Counted from the first letter of the stretch, positions 1-9,341 are shown. The stretch is 40,487 nucleotides of DNA from an uncultured Rhodospirillales bacterium (GCA_913060675.1 CAJXUS010000039.1:1-40487); one strand, 5' to 3'. The notes: generated by a model not told the origin, from the sequence alone. Made by a program: numbers and translations.

Positions 1-232
1 TTCTGTGATTTCATAGTCTTGAACCATATCATAAGTTCTCAACTAGTCATGACCCAAAGGTTTTTAAAATTTCAATCCAAATGGGTCCTTTATTTGATTT
101 AATCTTTAACAGAAAGTCCATAGGGCTCGTATCGACTGCATGTCATTTTCAAAATATAATCGTACACAGTTATGGAAACCTAGAGCCAGGAGAACAACAT
201 CTTCTTGAGCTTAGAATTTTACTGGAGATAAC

Positions 233-778
233 ATGCTTTTAGAAACCCCGATTTGTGATTTTGGATGGAAAGCGCCTGCGTTTTCACTCTCAGATTTTGA
301 TGACAAAAAATGGACGCTTGAAGACGTCAGGGGCCCAAAGGGAACGTTAATCGCCTTTATTTGCAACCACTGTCCTTATGTGAAGGCTGTAATCGGTAAC
401 TTGGTTGAAGATGCAAAGAAATTACAGGCTGCGGGAATAGGTGTCGTGGCGATTATGTCGAATGATTATCTAAATTATCCATCTGACTCGCCTGTAAATA
501 TGAAAGCCTTCAGTCAAGAAAACGGCTTTACCTTTCCGTATCTCATTGATGAGAAACAAGAGATAGCAAAGGCGTATGACGCCGTTTGTACGCCAGATTT
601 TTTTGGTTTTGATGCTGATCTTGGCCTTCAATATCGAGGCCGTTTGGATGCTTCGACAGCTAAGGTTGTCCCTAATGCCAAGCGAGAATTGTTAAATGCC
701 ATGCTAAGTGTCGCCGAGACAAGCAAAGGACCGAAAGATCAAATTGCCTCTATGGGCTGTTCTATTAAGTGGAAGTGA
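233..778 (+). CDS. Thioredoxin-fold (AhpC/TSA-like) redox protein
   Basis: A 181-residue protein of the thioredoxin-like AhpC/TSA group, probably a cytoplasmic thiol reductase or peroxidase; no signal peptide is visible. The CNHC motif (Cys44, Cys47) sits at the end of the first core beta strand, as in thioredoxins, and is followed by PYVKAVI. The N-terminal FGWKAPAFSLSDFDD stretch is typical of peroxiredoxin-like proteins, and the C-terminal half keeps the TPDFFGFD segment with the cis-proline-like loop. The ATG at 233 is preceded by GGAG (224-227) at good spacing. It stands alone, ending at a bidirectional terminator facing fxsA. Substrate and partner are unknown; the family call is firm, the exact role is not. 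Confidence 0.85.
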   Translation: MLLETPICDFGWKAPAFSLSDFDDKKWTLEDVRGPKGTLIAFICNHCPYVKAVIGNLVEDAKKLQAAGIGVVAIMSNDYLNYPSDSPVNMKAFSQENGFTFPYLIDEKQEIAKAYDAVCTPDFFGFDADLGLQYRGRLDASTAKVVPNAKRELLNAMLSVAETSKGPKDQIASMGCSIKWK

Positions 779-840
779 TTTTGGCGACAAGAGCTAAGAA
801 TCAACCAAAAAAAATACTGTAAAATGTAAAAATAAAACGA

Positions 841-878
841 CATAGGGCAGCTGATAATCAAGCTGCCCTATGTTTTTT
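841..878. terminator. Bidirectional intrinsic terminator between thioredoxin-like gene and fxsA
   Basis: A perfect 12-bp stem (841-852 with 861-872, core AGGGCAGCT) closes an 8-nt loop and is followed by six T on the plus strand. The left flank is A-rich, giving a T-rich tail on the minus strand too. It lies between convergent genes, so it probably ends both transcripts. Confidence 0.9.
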
Positions 879-913
879 ATCCTATGGTTTTTGTTGCGAA
901 AATATAATCGCGT

Positions 914-1453
914 TTATTTTAGCCGATCTTTGTCACTTTCGGTGACATCCTGAAAATCGCCGTCAATGATCGTATCATCATTTTTGCCCCAAGTTCCGGT
1001 GTTGGTATGGGACGACTGCTGGTTCTGGTTTTGGGGGTGAAATCCCGGGCCGTGAGATTGGCCATGAGATTGACGGTGGGCTTGAGAATTTTGTATACCC
1101 GCCGCAATTTTTTTACCCAGGGTATTTCTGAGTATTTCTCGAACTGGTGGAATTAACAAACTAAATCCGATGCTATCGGTAACAAAACCGGGAGTGAGTA
1201 ATAAGGCCCCAGCGGCTAGCAGGCAGATACCATCAAAGATTTCCCTTGCCGGAATTGCGCCTTGATTCAGTTGTTTTTGCGCATTTGCAAGTGTTGCAAG
1301 ACCCTGGAATCTAAGCATCCATGTGCCAATGACGGCCGTGAGAATAATTAAACCTATGGTACTCCACAGGCCAATTTGATCACCGACTTCTATTAAAACG
1401 ATAATTTCCAACAAGGGGATACCGATAAAAAGAAAAAGGAAAATAATTCCCAT
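914..1453 (-). CDS. fxsA: FxsA family membrane protein
   Basis: A 179-residue inner-membrane protein of the FxsA family, named for suppressing F-plasmid exclusion of phage T7; its cellular role is not established. The sequence shows the family layout: an N-terminal hydrophobic hairpin (about residues 1-25 and 28-48), the conserved GTWMLRFQG segment, then LLAAGALLLTPGFVTDSIG with a third hydrophobic stretch and PPVRE. The C-terminal tail (about 125-179) is hydrophilic, rich in His, Gln, Ser and Asn, and ends in the DDTIIDGDFQDV motif common in alphaproteobacterial FxsA. It is divergent from the Tim44-like gene, a pairing common near alphaproteobacterial origins; secB, often next to it, is not seen here. 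Confidence 0.92.
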   Translation of the reverse strand: MGIIFLFLFIGIPLLEIIVLIEVGDQIGLWSTIGLIILTAVIGTWMLRFQGLATLANAQKQLNQGAIPAREIFDGICLLAAGALLLTPGFVTDSIGFSLLIPPVREILRNTLGKKIAAGIQNSQAHRQSHGQSHGPGFHPQNQNQQSSHTNTGTWGKNDDTIIDGDFQDVTESDKDRLK

Positions 1454-1567
1454 ACTTGCTCTTTCTTAAGCACTTGCTTATTTAAAGTATATATAGTGGT
1501 TATGAATATAGGGGCTAGAATGGTCTCTAACTAGTAGTTGATCAATATTTATTGGAACAAATCACCC

Positions 1568-2317
1568 ATGGGTAACGGTTTCCCTTTTTTTGAAATTGTT
1601 CTTCTCGCTGCTGTTGCAGTTTTTCTCGTCTTAAGGCTTCGCAGTACATTAGGTAAGCGTACTGGCTTTGAAGAAAGACCTGATCAGGATCCTTTTGTAC
1701 AGGATCAGAGCGAAAATGATAATGTCGTTAATTTACCGAATCGTGAAAAACGCGAACCTGTAGATTCCAAGTTTTCTGAGACTTCAAACGAGCCTGCAAA
1801 AGAAATCCGTACGGGTTCCATGCATAGTGGCAAGTTTGCAGAAGAAGTTATTCCTGCCAATTCAGAACTCGCAAATGGCCTCTCAGCTATCGCCAGAGCA
1901 GACCGGAATTTCGATTCCTCTGAATTTGTAAAAGGCGCAGGGATGGCTTTTGAAATGGTCATCAACTCTTATGCCTCCGGTGATAAAAACACACTGCGTG
2001 ATCTCCTTGCAGATGATGTTTATAGAGGCTTTCAGACAGCTATTGATGAACGCGAAGCTCAAAAACACGTTCATGAAACTGTGATGGTTGGGGTTTCTGA
2101 TACAGACATTATTGAAGCAGAAATGTCAGGAAACCATGCGGTAATTACGGTGAAGTTTGTTTCAGAACAGGTCAATGTCACCCGCGATGCAAATGGTAAC
2201 ACAGTTGATGGAGATGCCAATCACGTCGCCAAGGTTACTGACATCTGGACCTTTTCTCGCGATACCCACAATAAAAACCCAAATTGGCTACTGGTAGAAA
2301 CCCGCAGTCCCAATTAG
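1568..2317 (+). CDS. Tim44-like domain protein (TimA type)
   Basis: A 249-residue membrane-anchored protein with a C-terminal Tim44-like domain, homologous to the domain of the mitochondrial import subunit Tim44. An N-terminal membrane helix (FFEIVLLAAVAVFLVLRL) is followed by an arginine-rich turn with LGKRTG, a charged low-complexity linker (about 35-95), and the Tim44 fold from about residue 105 (FVKGAGMAFEMVINSYASGD onward, ending VTDIWTFSRD...NPNWLLVETRS). The ATG at 1568 is chosen because the protein then starts just before the helix, as in relatives; an upstream in-frame TTG at 1538 is possible. It is followed by mltA. Function in bacteria is poorly defined. Confidence 0.9.
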   Translation: MGNGFPFFEIVLLAAVAVFLVLRLRSTLGKRTGFEERPDQDPFVQDQSENDNVVNLPNREKREPVDSKFSETSNEPAKEIRTGSMHSGKFAEEVIPANSELANGLSAIARADRNFDSSEFVKGAGMAFEMVINSYASGDKNTLRDLLADDVYRGFQTAIDEREAQKHVHETVMVGVSDTDIIEAEMSGNHAVITVKFVSEQVNVTRDANGNTVDGDANHVAKVTDIWTFSRDTHNKNPNWLLVETRSPN

Positions 2318-2444
2318 ACTTTGCCAATCGTTAACTATTTTTACAGTTGAGCCTATCGGTTCGGCTGGGGGATTGCCATTGTCTTCTAAGATCTGGTTTA
2401 TAGCTTTGTGCTCCTTGTTTGGGCGTTCCTTGCATGGGCATTCA

Positions 2445-3647
2445 ATGTTTGTGCGCAGCTTCATCTTTGTGATTTCTTCTGTACTGCTGGTTTCTTGTGA
2501 TCAAGTCGCCAAGAAACCAGCTCCTACCGCAGAATTAGAAGATAAGTTGACCCTGTCTCAAGTCGCATTTTCTGAGTTACCGGGGTGGCAGGATGATCAG
2601 GTTATAGAGGCTTTCCCTGCTCTATCAAAAAGTTGTCAACGCTATGGGCGCTGGCCTGATGACAAGGGCGTTGGCCCTGACGCTCTTGCAGGAACTGCTG
2701 CCGATTGGAAAATTGTCTGTAACTCTTTGACCGAGTTTATGGAACAAGCTGAAAATCATAAGGATTTTGGGATTTGGCTCGAAGAAAATTTTGTCCCCTT
2801 TCAAGTCAAAAATAACGATAATCAAGAAGGCTTGTTCACGGGCTATTACGAAGCGGAGCTTAAGGGGTCTTTTACGCAGGATGAGACTTATAAATACCCG
2901 CTCTATGATGTTCCCAAGGACCTGATATCCGTTCGGCTCAGTGATTTTGATGAAAAACTAAAAGGAACTACTCTGGTTGGTAAGCTCAAAGGCAACCGCC
3001 TGGTGCCTTATCATGAAAGAACTGATATCGAATCTGGGGTTCTTAACGATCAAGAACTTGAGGTAATCTGGTCAGATGATCCTGTGGACGTATTCTTTTT
3101 ACATGTTCAGGGCTCAGGACGGGTGATGTTACCCGATGGGGAAGTAATCAGAGTAGGCTATGCCGGAAATAACGGCCATAAGTTCTATGCCATTGGGCGC
3201 GCGCTGATTGATGAAGAGATCATTCCGAGAGATAAAGTCTCTATGCAGGCCATTCGGACCTGGCTGCGAGAGAACCCGGATAGAGCCAACGAAATCATGC
3301 AAAGAAATAAGAGATTTATCTTTTTTCGCGAAATCAAAGGAGAAGGCCCTATTGGCGCCATGGGTGTTGCATTGACTGCTAGACGCTCACTTGCTGTGGA
3401 TCATCGGCATATGCCTCTGGGGGTTCCTCTCTGGCTTGATACGACGTGGCCTGGGACCGATAAGCCTCTACAGCGTCTGATGGTTGCTCAAGATACAGGA
3501 AGCGCGATCCGCGGTCCCGTTCGAGGAGATTTTTTCTGGGGACCAGGTGAACCGGCGCTGGCTCAAGCAGGTAAGATGAAACAAAAAGGGCACTATTATC
3601 TATTGCTCCCTAAAGCAGTGGCTCAAAATCAGCAGATAAGTGGATAA
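2445..3647 (+). CDS. mltA: Membrane-bound lytic murein transglycosylase A
   Basis: Outer-membrane lipoprotein of about 400 residues that cleaves the MurNAc-GlcNAc bond of peptidoglycan to form 1,6-anhydro products. From the ATG at 2445 the protein begins with a compact lipoprotein signal peptide whose lipobox ends LLVSC. The MltA barrel domain (GLFTGYYEAELKGS... to FFLHVQGSGR) is followed by the 3D domain with the catalytic Asp in AQDTGSAIRGPVRGDFFWG. An in-frame TTG at 2373 would add 24 residues before the signal peptide and is less likely. It lies between the Tim44-like gene and smr, the order known in many alphaproteobacteria. Confidence 0.93.
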   Translation: MFVRSFIFVISSVLLVSCDQVAKKPAPTAELEDKLTLSQVAFSELPGWQDDQVIEAFPALSKSCQRYGRWPDDKGVGPDALAGTAADWKIVCNSLTEFMEQAENHKDFGIWLEENFVPFQVKNNDNQEGLFTGYYEAELKGSFTQDETYKYPLYDVPKDLISVRLSDFDEKLKGTTLVGKLKGNRLVPYHERTDIESGVLNDQELEVIWSDDPVDVFFLHVQGSGRVMLPDGEVIRVGYAGNNGHKFYAIGRALIDEEIIPRDKVSMQAIRTWLRENPDRANEIMQRNKRFIFFREIKGEGPIGAMGVALTARRSLAVDHRHMPLGVPLWLDTTWPGTDKPLQRLMVAQDTGSAIRGPVRGDFFWGPGEPALAQAGKMKQKGHYYLLLPKAVAQNQQISG

Positions 3648-3875
3648 ACCCAAGCCTCTTTCGATCTGTATATCGGGTAGAAGTAGCAGGGCTAAAAAAC
3701 TCTTCTTTTCACAAGAGACTTGCATTCGGCGGTGAACTTCATTACCTCCGCATCAGTTGCGAAAGTGAATGGATCGCTTTTTGCCTGATGGCATTGGGGA
3801 TGGCATATGGGAAAGTCGAGAGCTTCCCCTGAACTGTTCTCCCCATTATTGCCCTAATTATTGTTGTGAAAACAC

Positions 3876-4484
3876 GTGGCTAAAAAAGACAAACCTAAAT
3901 CTACTGCGAAGAAAGAACCTGATCTCTGGCGCATGGTCTCAAAGACTGTTAAGCCATTGGAAAATCGGGATTACTATGTCTTTGGTCGCGTTCTCCCCCA
4001 GCCAAGTTTTGATCCTGATAAGTTTGAAGCTGAATTTTCAGACAGCGATGTCGAAATTCCCTTTAAGCCCTATCGTTCTGCACCAGTAAAATCTAGACCC
4101 GAACCAGAAACGCTCAAGAAAAATTTAAGCCCGCTCTCTCATGGGCAAGTAGAAAACATGGATGGTCGGCAGGCAGAACGCTTTACCAAAGGCAGGATGC
4201 CTATGGAGGCGATCTTGGACCTTCATGGGCAAACTCAGATACAAGCGATGTCTTCTTTGGCTGCTTTCATCCGTGATTGCAGAGCCAGAAATCTCAGGAA
4301 TGTTCTGATCATTACTGGTAAAGGCTCAGGCCTCCAGTCTCAGGGGGTATTAAAAACAATGGTTCCCCGTTGGTTGAACGATGAGGTTAATCGTGGGGCC
4401 ATTTTGGCCTTCAGTCATGCCAAGCACCATCACGGTGGGAGTGGCGCATTATATGTGCTCTTGAAAAGAAGGCGGGAAAGATAG
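3876..4484 (+). CDS. Smr domain protein (Smr/MutS2 family)
   Basis: A 202-residue protein with a C-terminal Smr domain, a fold found in MutS2 and in nucleases acting on DNA or RNA. The domain starts at about residue 108 with LDLHGQTQ, the DLHG signature, continues with VLIITGKGSG (the GKGS motif), and ends FSHAKHHHGGSGALYVLLKR, containing the His-rich loop and GALYVLL strand. The first 100 residues are charged and proline-rich and probably unstructured. GTG at 3876 is the start giving MAKKDK; no ATG is available close by. It is downstream of mltA, as in many alphaproteobacteria. Nuclease activity is inferred from family only. Confidence 0.9.
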   Translation: MAKKDKPKSTAKKEPDLWRMVSKTVKPLENRDYYVFGRVLPQPSFDPDKFEAEFSDSDVEIPFKPYRSAPVKSRPEPETLKKNLSPLSHGQVENMDGRQAERFTKGRMPMEAILDLHGQTQIQAMSSLAAFIRDCRARNLRNVLIITGKGSGLQSQGVLKTMVPRWLNDEVNRGAILAFSHAKHHHGGSGALYVLLKRRRER

Positions 4485-4540
4485 AGACTGTCCGCAAGGC
4501 AAATCTCGCTACCTCTCTGTTAATACTGTATAATGTTCTC

Positions 4541-4930
4541 ATGACCCCCTTTGGACACAAGCTCCGTGAAATTCGCGCGGACCGAAATCTTACTCTTAAA
4601 GAAATGGCTAAAGGCTTGGGCGTGTCCTCAGCCTACCTGTCTTCTGTCGAACACGGCCATCGAGGCCAACCAAGCCGACGCTTTGTTCATAGAGTATGCC
4701 AGTACCTGAACATAATATGGGATGACGCCGAAGAATTAGAGGAACTGGCAATTCGTTCAGATCCCAAAGTTTCGGTAAATACGGCTGGTTTAACACCTAA
4801 AGCCACATATCTGGCAAATTGCCTGGCTGAAAAAATCACTGAGCTATCAGATGAGCAGATAGAGGCGATGATGAAGATTATTAACGTTGAAGACGTCGAT
4901 AATCTGGATCGTACCAAGTCGACGGAATAA
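4541..4930 (+). CDS. XRE-family helix-turn-helix regulator
   Basis: A 129-residue cytoplasmic DNA-binding protein. The N-terminal 70 residues form an XRE/Cro-C1 HTH: LREIRADRNLTLKEMAKGLGVSSAYLSSVEHGHRGQPS, with AKGLGVSSAYLSSVE as the helix-turn-helix. The remaining 60 residues form an acidic helical tail (LSDEQIEAMMKIINVED). It follows the Smr gene by 56 nt and is probably co-transcribed with mltA-smr; a strong terminator lies just after it. Its target is unknown. The small HTH gene next to mltA-smr recurs in alphaproteobacteria, so this is a chromosomal rather than a phage regulator. Confidence 0.88.
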   Translation: MTPFGHKLREIRADRNLTLKEMAKGLGVSSAYLSSVEHGHRGQPSRRFVHRVCQYLNIIWDDAEELEELAIRSDPKVSVNTAGLTPKATYLANCLAEKITELSDEQIEAMMKIINVEDVDNLDRTKSTE

Positions 4931-4975
4931 TAAATATCATTCCTCTGTCGAAATGACGTTTCCCGCACGATTCAA

Positions 4976-5014
4976 AATAAAAGCAGGTACTCGAAAGCCT
5001 CTGCTTTTATTCTT
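4976..5014. terminator. Bidirectional terminator between HTH gene and msrA
   Basis: An 11-bp stem (4976-4986, AATAAAAGCAG; 5001-5011, CTGCTTTTATT) with a 14-nt loop and A/T-rich flanks on both sides lies between the convergent HTH and msrA genes. Confidence 0.85.
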
Positions 5015-5053
5015 ATACCTCGTTTAAATTTGGGCACTTATTGCATCTTTGAT

Positions 5054-5560
5054 CTATTCAGCGACAGCCCTTGCCGGCAATTTCCAGTTTGGTCTTGGGA
5101 AGTGGCAGGTATACCCGGTTGGAAAGCGTTCCAAGTAATCCTGATGCTCTGTCTCAGCTTCCCAAAACGCGCCAACGGGTTCAATTTCAGTAACAACTTT
5201 TCCAGGCCACAGTCCGCTGGCATCAACGTCGGCAATCGTATCTATCGCCATTTGGTGTTGTGCGTCATTGGTATAATAGATGGCCGAGCGATAGGCGGAT
5301 CCGCGATCATTACCTTGCTGGTTGGGTGTTGAAGGATCATGAATTTGGAAAAAATACTCCAAAATCTGTCGATAAGAGATTTGCTCCGGATTGAATAAAA
5401 TCTCTATGCCTTCAGCGTGGGTGCCATGATCACGGTAAGTCGCGTTTTTTACGTCGCCACCTGTATAGCCAACCCGTGTACTCTCTACGCCAGGAAGTTG
5501 TCGAATAAGATCCTGCATGCCCCAAAAGCAACCGCCTGCGAGTACAGCTTGTTCAGTCAT
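5054..5560 (-). CDS. msrA: Peptide-methionine (S)-S-oxide reductase
   Basis: A 168-residue enzyme reducing the S-epimer of methionine sulfoxide, free or in proteins, using thioredoxin. The catalytic motif GGCFWG lies at about residues 8-13, followed by the family blocks [55 protein letters not shown] and the C-terminal [22 protein letters not shown] at 5560 is preferred to the upstream start at 5596 because a strong GGAGG (5569-5573) precedes it. It starts one base after the msrB stop, so the pair is translationally linked and forms a two-gene repair operon. Confidence 0.96.
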   Translation of the reverse strand: MTEQAVLAGGCFWGMQDLIRQLPGVESTRVGYTGGDVKNATYRDHGTHAEGIEILFNPEQISYRQILEYFFQIHDPSTPNQQGNDRGSAYRSAIYYTNDAQHQMAIDTIADVDASGLWPGKVVTEIEPVGAFWEAETEHQDYLERFPTGYTCHFPRPNWKLPARAVAE

Positions 5561-5561
5561 A

Positions 5562-6008
5562 TTAAACGTCCTCCACTTGATCAAGATATTCACCATAGCC
5601 TTCTGCAGCCATCAGGTCCTTAGCAATGAACCTTAGAGAGGCAGAATTTATACAATAACGAAGCCCACCTTTATCTTCAGGTCCATCAGTGAAGACGTGC
5701 CCCAAGTGGCTATCGCCATGTTTGGAGCGAACTTCCACGCGTTCCATTGCAAGAGATGCGTCTCTATGCTCGGCTACGTTGGCTGTTAAGATGGGTTTGG
5801 TAAAACTTGGCCAGCCACAGAAACTGTCGTACTTATCTGAGGAAGCAAACAAGGGTTCACCAGAAACAACATCTACATAGATTCCAGGCTCTTTGCTCTT
5901 GTAGTATTCACCCGTATAGGGACGCTCGGTCCCGCTTTCCTGTGTGACACGATATTGCTCAGGGGTGAGCTTCGCGATCGCCTCTTTCGTTTTAGAATAG
6001 GCCTTCAT
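5562..6008 (-). CDS. msrB: Peptide-methionine (R)-S-oxide reductase
   Basis: A 148-residue enzyme reducing the R-epimer of methionine sulfoxide in proteins, complementing MsrA. Seen motifs: [37 protein letters not shown] and [11 protein letters not shown], with the catalytic Cys in RYCIN and the likely resolving Cys in FCGWPSF. The two CxxC pairs that bind structural zinc in many MsrB proteins are absent, so this is the zinc-free form. It is the first gene of the msrB-msrA operon. Confidence 0.96.
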   Translation of the reverse strand: MKAYSKTKEAIAKLTPEQYRVTQESGTERPYTGEYYKSKEPGIYVDVVSGEPLFASSDKYDSFCGWPSFTKPILTANVAEHRDASLAMERVEVRSKHGDSHLGHVFTDGPEDKGGLRYCINSASLRFIAKDLMAAEGYGEYLDQVEDV

Positions 6009-6131
6009 TGCTACAAGATCCTCTCGTGACTATTCGATTACTGGAATATAGGGAGCGATGACGCAAATACTAATAGCCTTGAGTTAAACTTTACGTGAGT
6101 TTTTGCCTGAAAAATAAAAAAGCCAAAATAT

Positions 6132-6163
6132 AAAAAAGCAGGAGTCCTGAAACTCCTGCTTTT
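6132..6163 (-). terminator. Terminator of the hslV-hslU-DUF1737 operon
   Basis: A perfect 12-bp stem (6134-6145 with 6152-6163; GCAGGAGT/ACTCCTGC core) has a 6-nt loop. On the minus strand the stem is followed by a T-rich run, and it lies 24 nt beyond the stop codon of the last gene of the operon. Confidence 0.88.
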
Positions 6164-6186
6164 GTATTTATCTCATTTATAAAGAG

Positions 6187-6360
6187 TTACTTGTCGATAT
6201 CTTTATCTAAAATCACAGCCTGCCCACAGATAACATTGGTTCCATTAAATGTTAGTGATGGAGAGCCGTATAACTTGTAACCCTCTTCCAGAGCCTTGGA
6301 AATTCGAAGACAAAATTGGTCGTCATCTTTACCAGTTATAAGGCGGTAACGCTGTTTCAT
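6187..6360 (-). CDS. DUF1737 domain small protein
   Basis: A 57-residue cytoplasmic protein of the DUF1737 family; function unknown. Recognised from YRLITGKDDDQFCLRISKALEEGYKLYGSPSLTFNGTNVICGQAV, which covers nearly the whole family domain. The ATG at 6360 is chosen; an in-frame TTG at 6372 would add four residues. It starts about 20 nt after hslU and ends just before a strong terminator, so it is probably the last gene of the hslV-hslU transcript. Whether it acts with HslUV is unknown. Confidence 0.82.
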   Translation of the reverse strand: MKQRYRLITGKDDDQFCLRISKALEEGYKLYGSPSLTFNGTNVICGQAVILDKDIDK

Positions 6361-6381
6361 TGTTCTGCTCAATTCACATTG

Positions 6382-7716
6382 TTAGAGAATGAATTTGGAG
6401 AGGTCGGTGTCTTTTGCGAGGCTAGAAACCCGTTCTGTTACATCATCAGCGGATATAACGACACTTTCACCGCCACGATCGGTTGCTGTGAAAGAAATCT
6501 CTTCAAGTAATTTTTCGAGCACGGTATGAAGACGACGGGCTCCGATGTTCTCAACAGATGTGTTGATATCGGCGGCAAGATCAGCCAAGGCATCTATTGC
6601 ATTGTCTTCGAAGGAAAGCGTAAGTTCTTCTGTTCCCATCAAAGCGATGTATTGCTTAATAAGACTATTTTCTGGCTCGAGAAGGATGCGTTTCAGATCA
6701 TCGCGGCTAAGGGCGTTTAGCTCAACCCGGATCGGAAGACGGCCCTGTAGCTCTGGCAACATGTCTGATGGTTTAGACAGATGAAATGCGCCAGAAGCGA
6801 TAAACAATATATGATCTGTTTTTACGGCACCGTGTTTTGTGCTGACGGTTGTTCCTTCGATGAGAGGGAGAAGATCGCGCTGGACCCCTTCCCGACTGAC
6901 ATCACCACCACTGCGTTCTGAGCGAACAGTAATTTTGTCAATTTCATCAAGAAAAACGATACCGTTTTGCTCAACGTTGTGGATGGCGTCATGAATAAGG
7001 CTTTCTTCGTCTAGAAGTTTATCACCCTCTTCGGTCATTAGAAGCTGGTACGAATCTTCTACTTTCATGCGTCGTTTTTTGGTTTTTTGGCCAAAGCCTT
7101 TACCAAAAATATCACCAAGATTAAGCATGCCCATACTTGCACCAGGCATACCGGGAATATCCATGGTCGGCATTTGGCTGCCACTGCTATCGTTTACTTC
7201 AACTTCAATTTCTTTATCGTTGAGCTGACCTTCACGGAGCATTTTGCGGAATTTTTGACGGGTTTCTTCACTCGCACCTTCGCCGACTAGGGCGTCAAGT
7301 ACACGATTTTCTGCGTTTTGTTCTGCTTGTGCGGTGACGGACTTGCGGTGATTTTCTCGTGAAATCAAAATGGCCGCATCGACGAGATCACGAACGATCT
7401 GCTCAACATCGCGTCCGACATATCCGACTTCAGTAAATTTAGTTGCTTCAACCTTTAGAAAAGGCGCTTTGGCAAGTTTTGCAAGGCGGCGCGCAATTTC
7501 AGTTTTCCCAACACCGGTGGGGCCGATCATAAGAATGTTCTTTGGCAAAACTTCTTCGCGCATCTCTTCGGAGAGCTGTTGGCGACGCCAGCGGTTGCGC
7601 AGAGCAATCGCGACAGCACGTTTAGCATCATCCTGACCCACGATGTATCGGTCCAATTCGGACACTATCTCGCGCGGGCTAAAAGCGCTGGCATGTTGAA
7701 TATTTTGTTCAGTCAT
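6382..7716 (-). CDS. hslU: ATP-dependent protease ATPase subunit HslU
   Basis: A 444-residue AAA+ unfoldase (ClpY) that feeds substrates into the HslV peptidase. Visible motifs: [31 protein letters not shown] at the N terminus, Walker [10 protein letters not shown] (about 60-68), the pore motif GYVGRD, the inserted I domain (about 110-240), Walker [12 protein letters not shown] and the sensor-2 region [16 protein letters not shown]. The C terminus DLSKFIL is the tail that docks into HslV. Its ATG overlaps the hslV stop by one base, so the subunits are translationally coupled. Confidence 0.98.
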   Translation of the reverse strand: MTEQNIQHASAFSPREIVSELDRYIVGQDDAKRAVAIALRNRWRRQQLSEEMREEVLPKNILMIGPTGVGKTEIARRLAKLAKAPFLKVEATKFTEVGYVGRDVEQIVRDLVDAAILISRENHRKSVTAQAEQNAENRVLDALVGEGASEETRQKFRKMLREGQLNDKEIEVEVNDSSGSQMPTMDIPGMPGASMGMLNLGDIFGKGFGQKTKKRRMKVEDSYQLLMTEEGDKLLDEESLIHDAIHNVEQNGIVFLDEIDKITVRSERSGGDVSREGVQRDLLPLIEGTTVSTKHGAVKTDHILFIASGAFHLSKPSDMLPELQGRLPIRVELNALSRDDLKRILLEPENSLIKQYIALMGTEELTLSFEDNAIDALADLAADINTSVENIGARRLHTVLEKLLEEISFTATDRGGESVVISADDVTERVSSLAKDTDLSKFIL

Positions 7717-8291
7717 TATTCAGCGTCCATACTTTCGACGGTCAAATTGGTATTTGTGAAAACGCAAATATCTGCTGCAATTCCAAGAGATTTGCGCGCA
7801 ATTTCCTCGGCTCCAAGACCTTCAATGTCGATCAAAGCCTTTGCCGCAGATAACGCAAACGAACCGCCAGATCCGATCCCCATCAAGCCATCTTCTGGCT
7901 CGAGGACGTCACCGTTTCCTGTCAGGATTAATGATGTTGAGGCGTCTGCGACAACCATCATTGCTTCTAATCTGCGAAGATAGCGGTCAGTTCGCCAATC
8001 CTTGGCCAATTCCACACAGGCACGTGTGAGTTGGCTTGGATAGGTTTCCAATTTCGCTTCAAGGCGTTCAAAAAGGGTAAATGCATCGGCTGTCGCACCA
8101 GCGAAACCAGCAATTACATCACCTTTTCCAAGGCGACGAACTTTACGTGCATTTGCTTTGATAACGGTATTGCCCAGGCTCACTTGGCCATCGCCGGCGA
8201 TTACCACTTTGTTACCTTTGCGGACGGACAAGATTGTCGTGCCGCGCCATTTTATAGGATCGTGTTCAGACATGTTTTTGAAATGGTCCAT
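7716..8291 (-). CDS. hslV: ATP-dependent protease peptidase subunit HslV
   Basis: A 191-residue threonine peptidase (ClpQ), proteasome-beta-like, forming the core of the HslUV protease in the cytoplasm. The mature N-terminal catalytic Thr is the first T of [12 protein letters not shown], reached after removal of a propeptide; [13 protein letters not shown] and [16 protein letters not shown] are further family signatures. Two ATG starts are possible, at 8291 and at 8273, giving 191 or 185 residues; the propeptide is removed in either case. It overlaps hslU by one base and lies divergent from hisB across a 402-bp gap. Confidence 0.97.
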   Translation of the reverse strand: MDHFKNMSEHDPIKWRGTTILSVRKGNKVVIAGDGQVSLGNTVIKANARKVRRLGKGDVIAGFAGATADAFTLFERLEAKLETYPSQLTRACVELAKDWRTDRYLRRLEAMMVVADASTSLILTGNGDVLEPEDGLMGIGSGGSFALSAAKALIDIEGLGAEEIARKSLGIAADICVFTNTNLTVESMDAE

Positions 8292-8693
8292 TCACTGCGT
8301 CGCGTCAAGGGATGATCTTACGAGAAAAGTATGTTTCTGCTGTTAATAACAAAATTTTACACCTTCCACTTAACACCACGCCTTATCCAGGTCTTTGATT
8401 ATTGTTGATATTTCATACAAGGTCCTTTTGTGAATGACAATGATCACAACAGGTATCCTAATAGAGAATTTCTATGTTAGATAACTATAGCGCTTTAGTC
8501 GGGGTATATAGTCGGTGGTGCATTGAAGTGAGATAAAGCGATTTTGGTTGATAATCACACTGGTATGAACCGGGCTGACCTGCTACAAAAGCCGCGACTT
8601 TTCTCGTATTAGAAGAAGGTCAGTCATCTATACAACTTTCGTTTAAGCACCTTATTTTAAGGGCTGCGAATCAGTCATTGGGAAGGACACCCC
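8292..8693. other. Divergent intergenic region between hslV and hisB
   Basis: This 402-bp A/T-rich gap separates the divergent hslV and hisB genes and must hold both promoters. I see no convincing open reading frame, terminator or leader peptide. The one clear structure is a perfect palindrome, TTGTGA-N10-TCACAA, at 8428-8449. The hisB ribosome binding site GGAAGG is at 8681-8686. Confidence 0.6.
8428..8449. promoter_or_regulatory. Palindrome TTGTGA-N10-TCACAA, possible operator
   Basis: A 22-bp perfect inverted repeat with 6-bp arms and a 10-nt spacer lies about mid-way between hslV and hisB. The arms resemble CRP/FNR-family half-sites, but the spacing is longer than the usual N6 (between TGTGA and TCACA) of CRP. 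It may bind a dimeric regulator; chance is not excluded. Confidence 0.35.
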
Positions 8694-9281
8694 GTGCGGC
8701 AGGCAAGTATCGAACGTAATACCAACGAAACGCAAATTTCGGCGACCATTAATCTGGATGGTACCGGTAAATATGATGTGCAAACAGGTGTCGGGTTTCT
8801 CGATCATATGATCGAACAGCTTTCTCGTCATTCATTGATGGACATTACATTGCGGGCGAAGGGGGATTTGCATATCGACTTCCACCACACGACCGAGGAT
8901 GCAGGTATCGCTCTTGGACAGGCCTTTAAACAGGCTCTGGGGGACCGTAAAGGAATCAACCGTTATGGTTCTTGCCTCTTACCCATGGACGAAGCGCTTA
9001 GTCGTGTAGCACTGGATCTATCCAATCGACCTTATTTGGTATGGAATGTGAACTTTGATCGCGATAAAATTGGAGATATGGACACAGAGTTGTTCAGAGA
9101 ATGGTTTCAAGCCTTCTCTTTCAATGCTGGGATGACTCTCCACGTAGATCAGATACATGGGTTCAATAACCACCATATCGTCGAATCTTGTTTCAAAGCA
9201 TTGGCCCGTGCCATCCGCGAAGCAATTGAAATAGACCCGTGTAAAGCGGACGAAGTTCCCTCGACCAAAGGTGTGCTCTGA
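8694..9281 (+). CDS. hisB: Imidazoleglycerol-phosphate dehydratase
   Basis: A 195-residue monofunctional HisB converting imidazole-glycerol phosphate to imidazole-acetol phosphate, the sixth step of histidine synthesis. Manganese-binding signatures are clear: [35 protein letters not shown] and [17 protein letters not shown]. Length matches monofunctional enzymes. The start is GTG at 8694, supported by GGAAGG 7 nt upstream. It opens the cluster hisB-hisH-GNAT-hisA-hisF-hisE. Confidence 0.97.
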   Translation: MRQASIERNTNETQISATINLDGTGKYDVQTGVGFLDHMIEQLSRHSLMDITLRAKGDLHIDFHHTTEDAGIALGQAFKQALGDRKGINRYGSCLLPMDEALSRVALDLSNRPYLVWNVNFDRDKIGDMDTELFREWFQAFSFNAGMTLHVDQIHGFNNHHIVESCFKALARAIREAIEIDPCKADEVPSTKGVL

Positions 9282-9341
9282 TTCAGGGGTTCCTGATTAG
9301 ATACCGGAAATCATGAGAGAAAACTTGATGAGGTACAATAA

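Noticed and set aside
1454..1490. Two similar 17-nt stretches (ACTTGCTCTTTCTTAAG and CACTTGCTTATTTAAAG) between fxsA and the Tim44-like gene, possible direct-repeat operator.
   Set aside because: The match is imperfect and A/T-rich, and no regulator or spacing logic supports it.
3769..4089. Open frame of 106 codons overlapping the start of the Smr gene.
   Set aside because: It overlaps the Smr frame by more than 200 bases, is rich in Cys/Trp without domain logic, and the Smr frame has a full conserved domain.
5562..6008. Absence of zinc CxxC pairs in MsrB as a possible defect.
   Set aside because: Zinc-free MsrB proteins are a known active class and both the catalytic and resolving Cys are present.
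8281..8309. Heat-shock-like promoter for hslV on the minus strand: CTTGAC (8309-8304), N17, CCATTT (8286-8281).
   Set aside because: The putative -10 overlaps the first codons of hslV, leaving no leader even if translation starts at 8273. The -10 match is poor.
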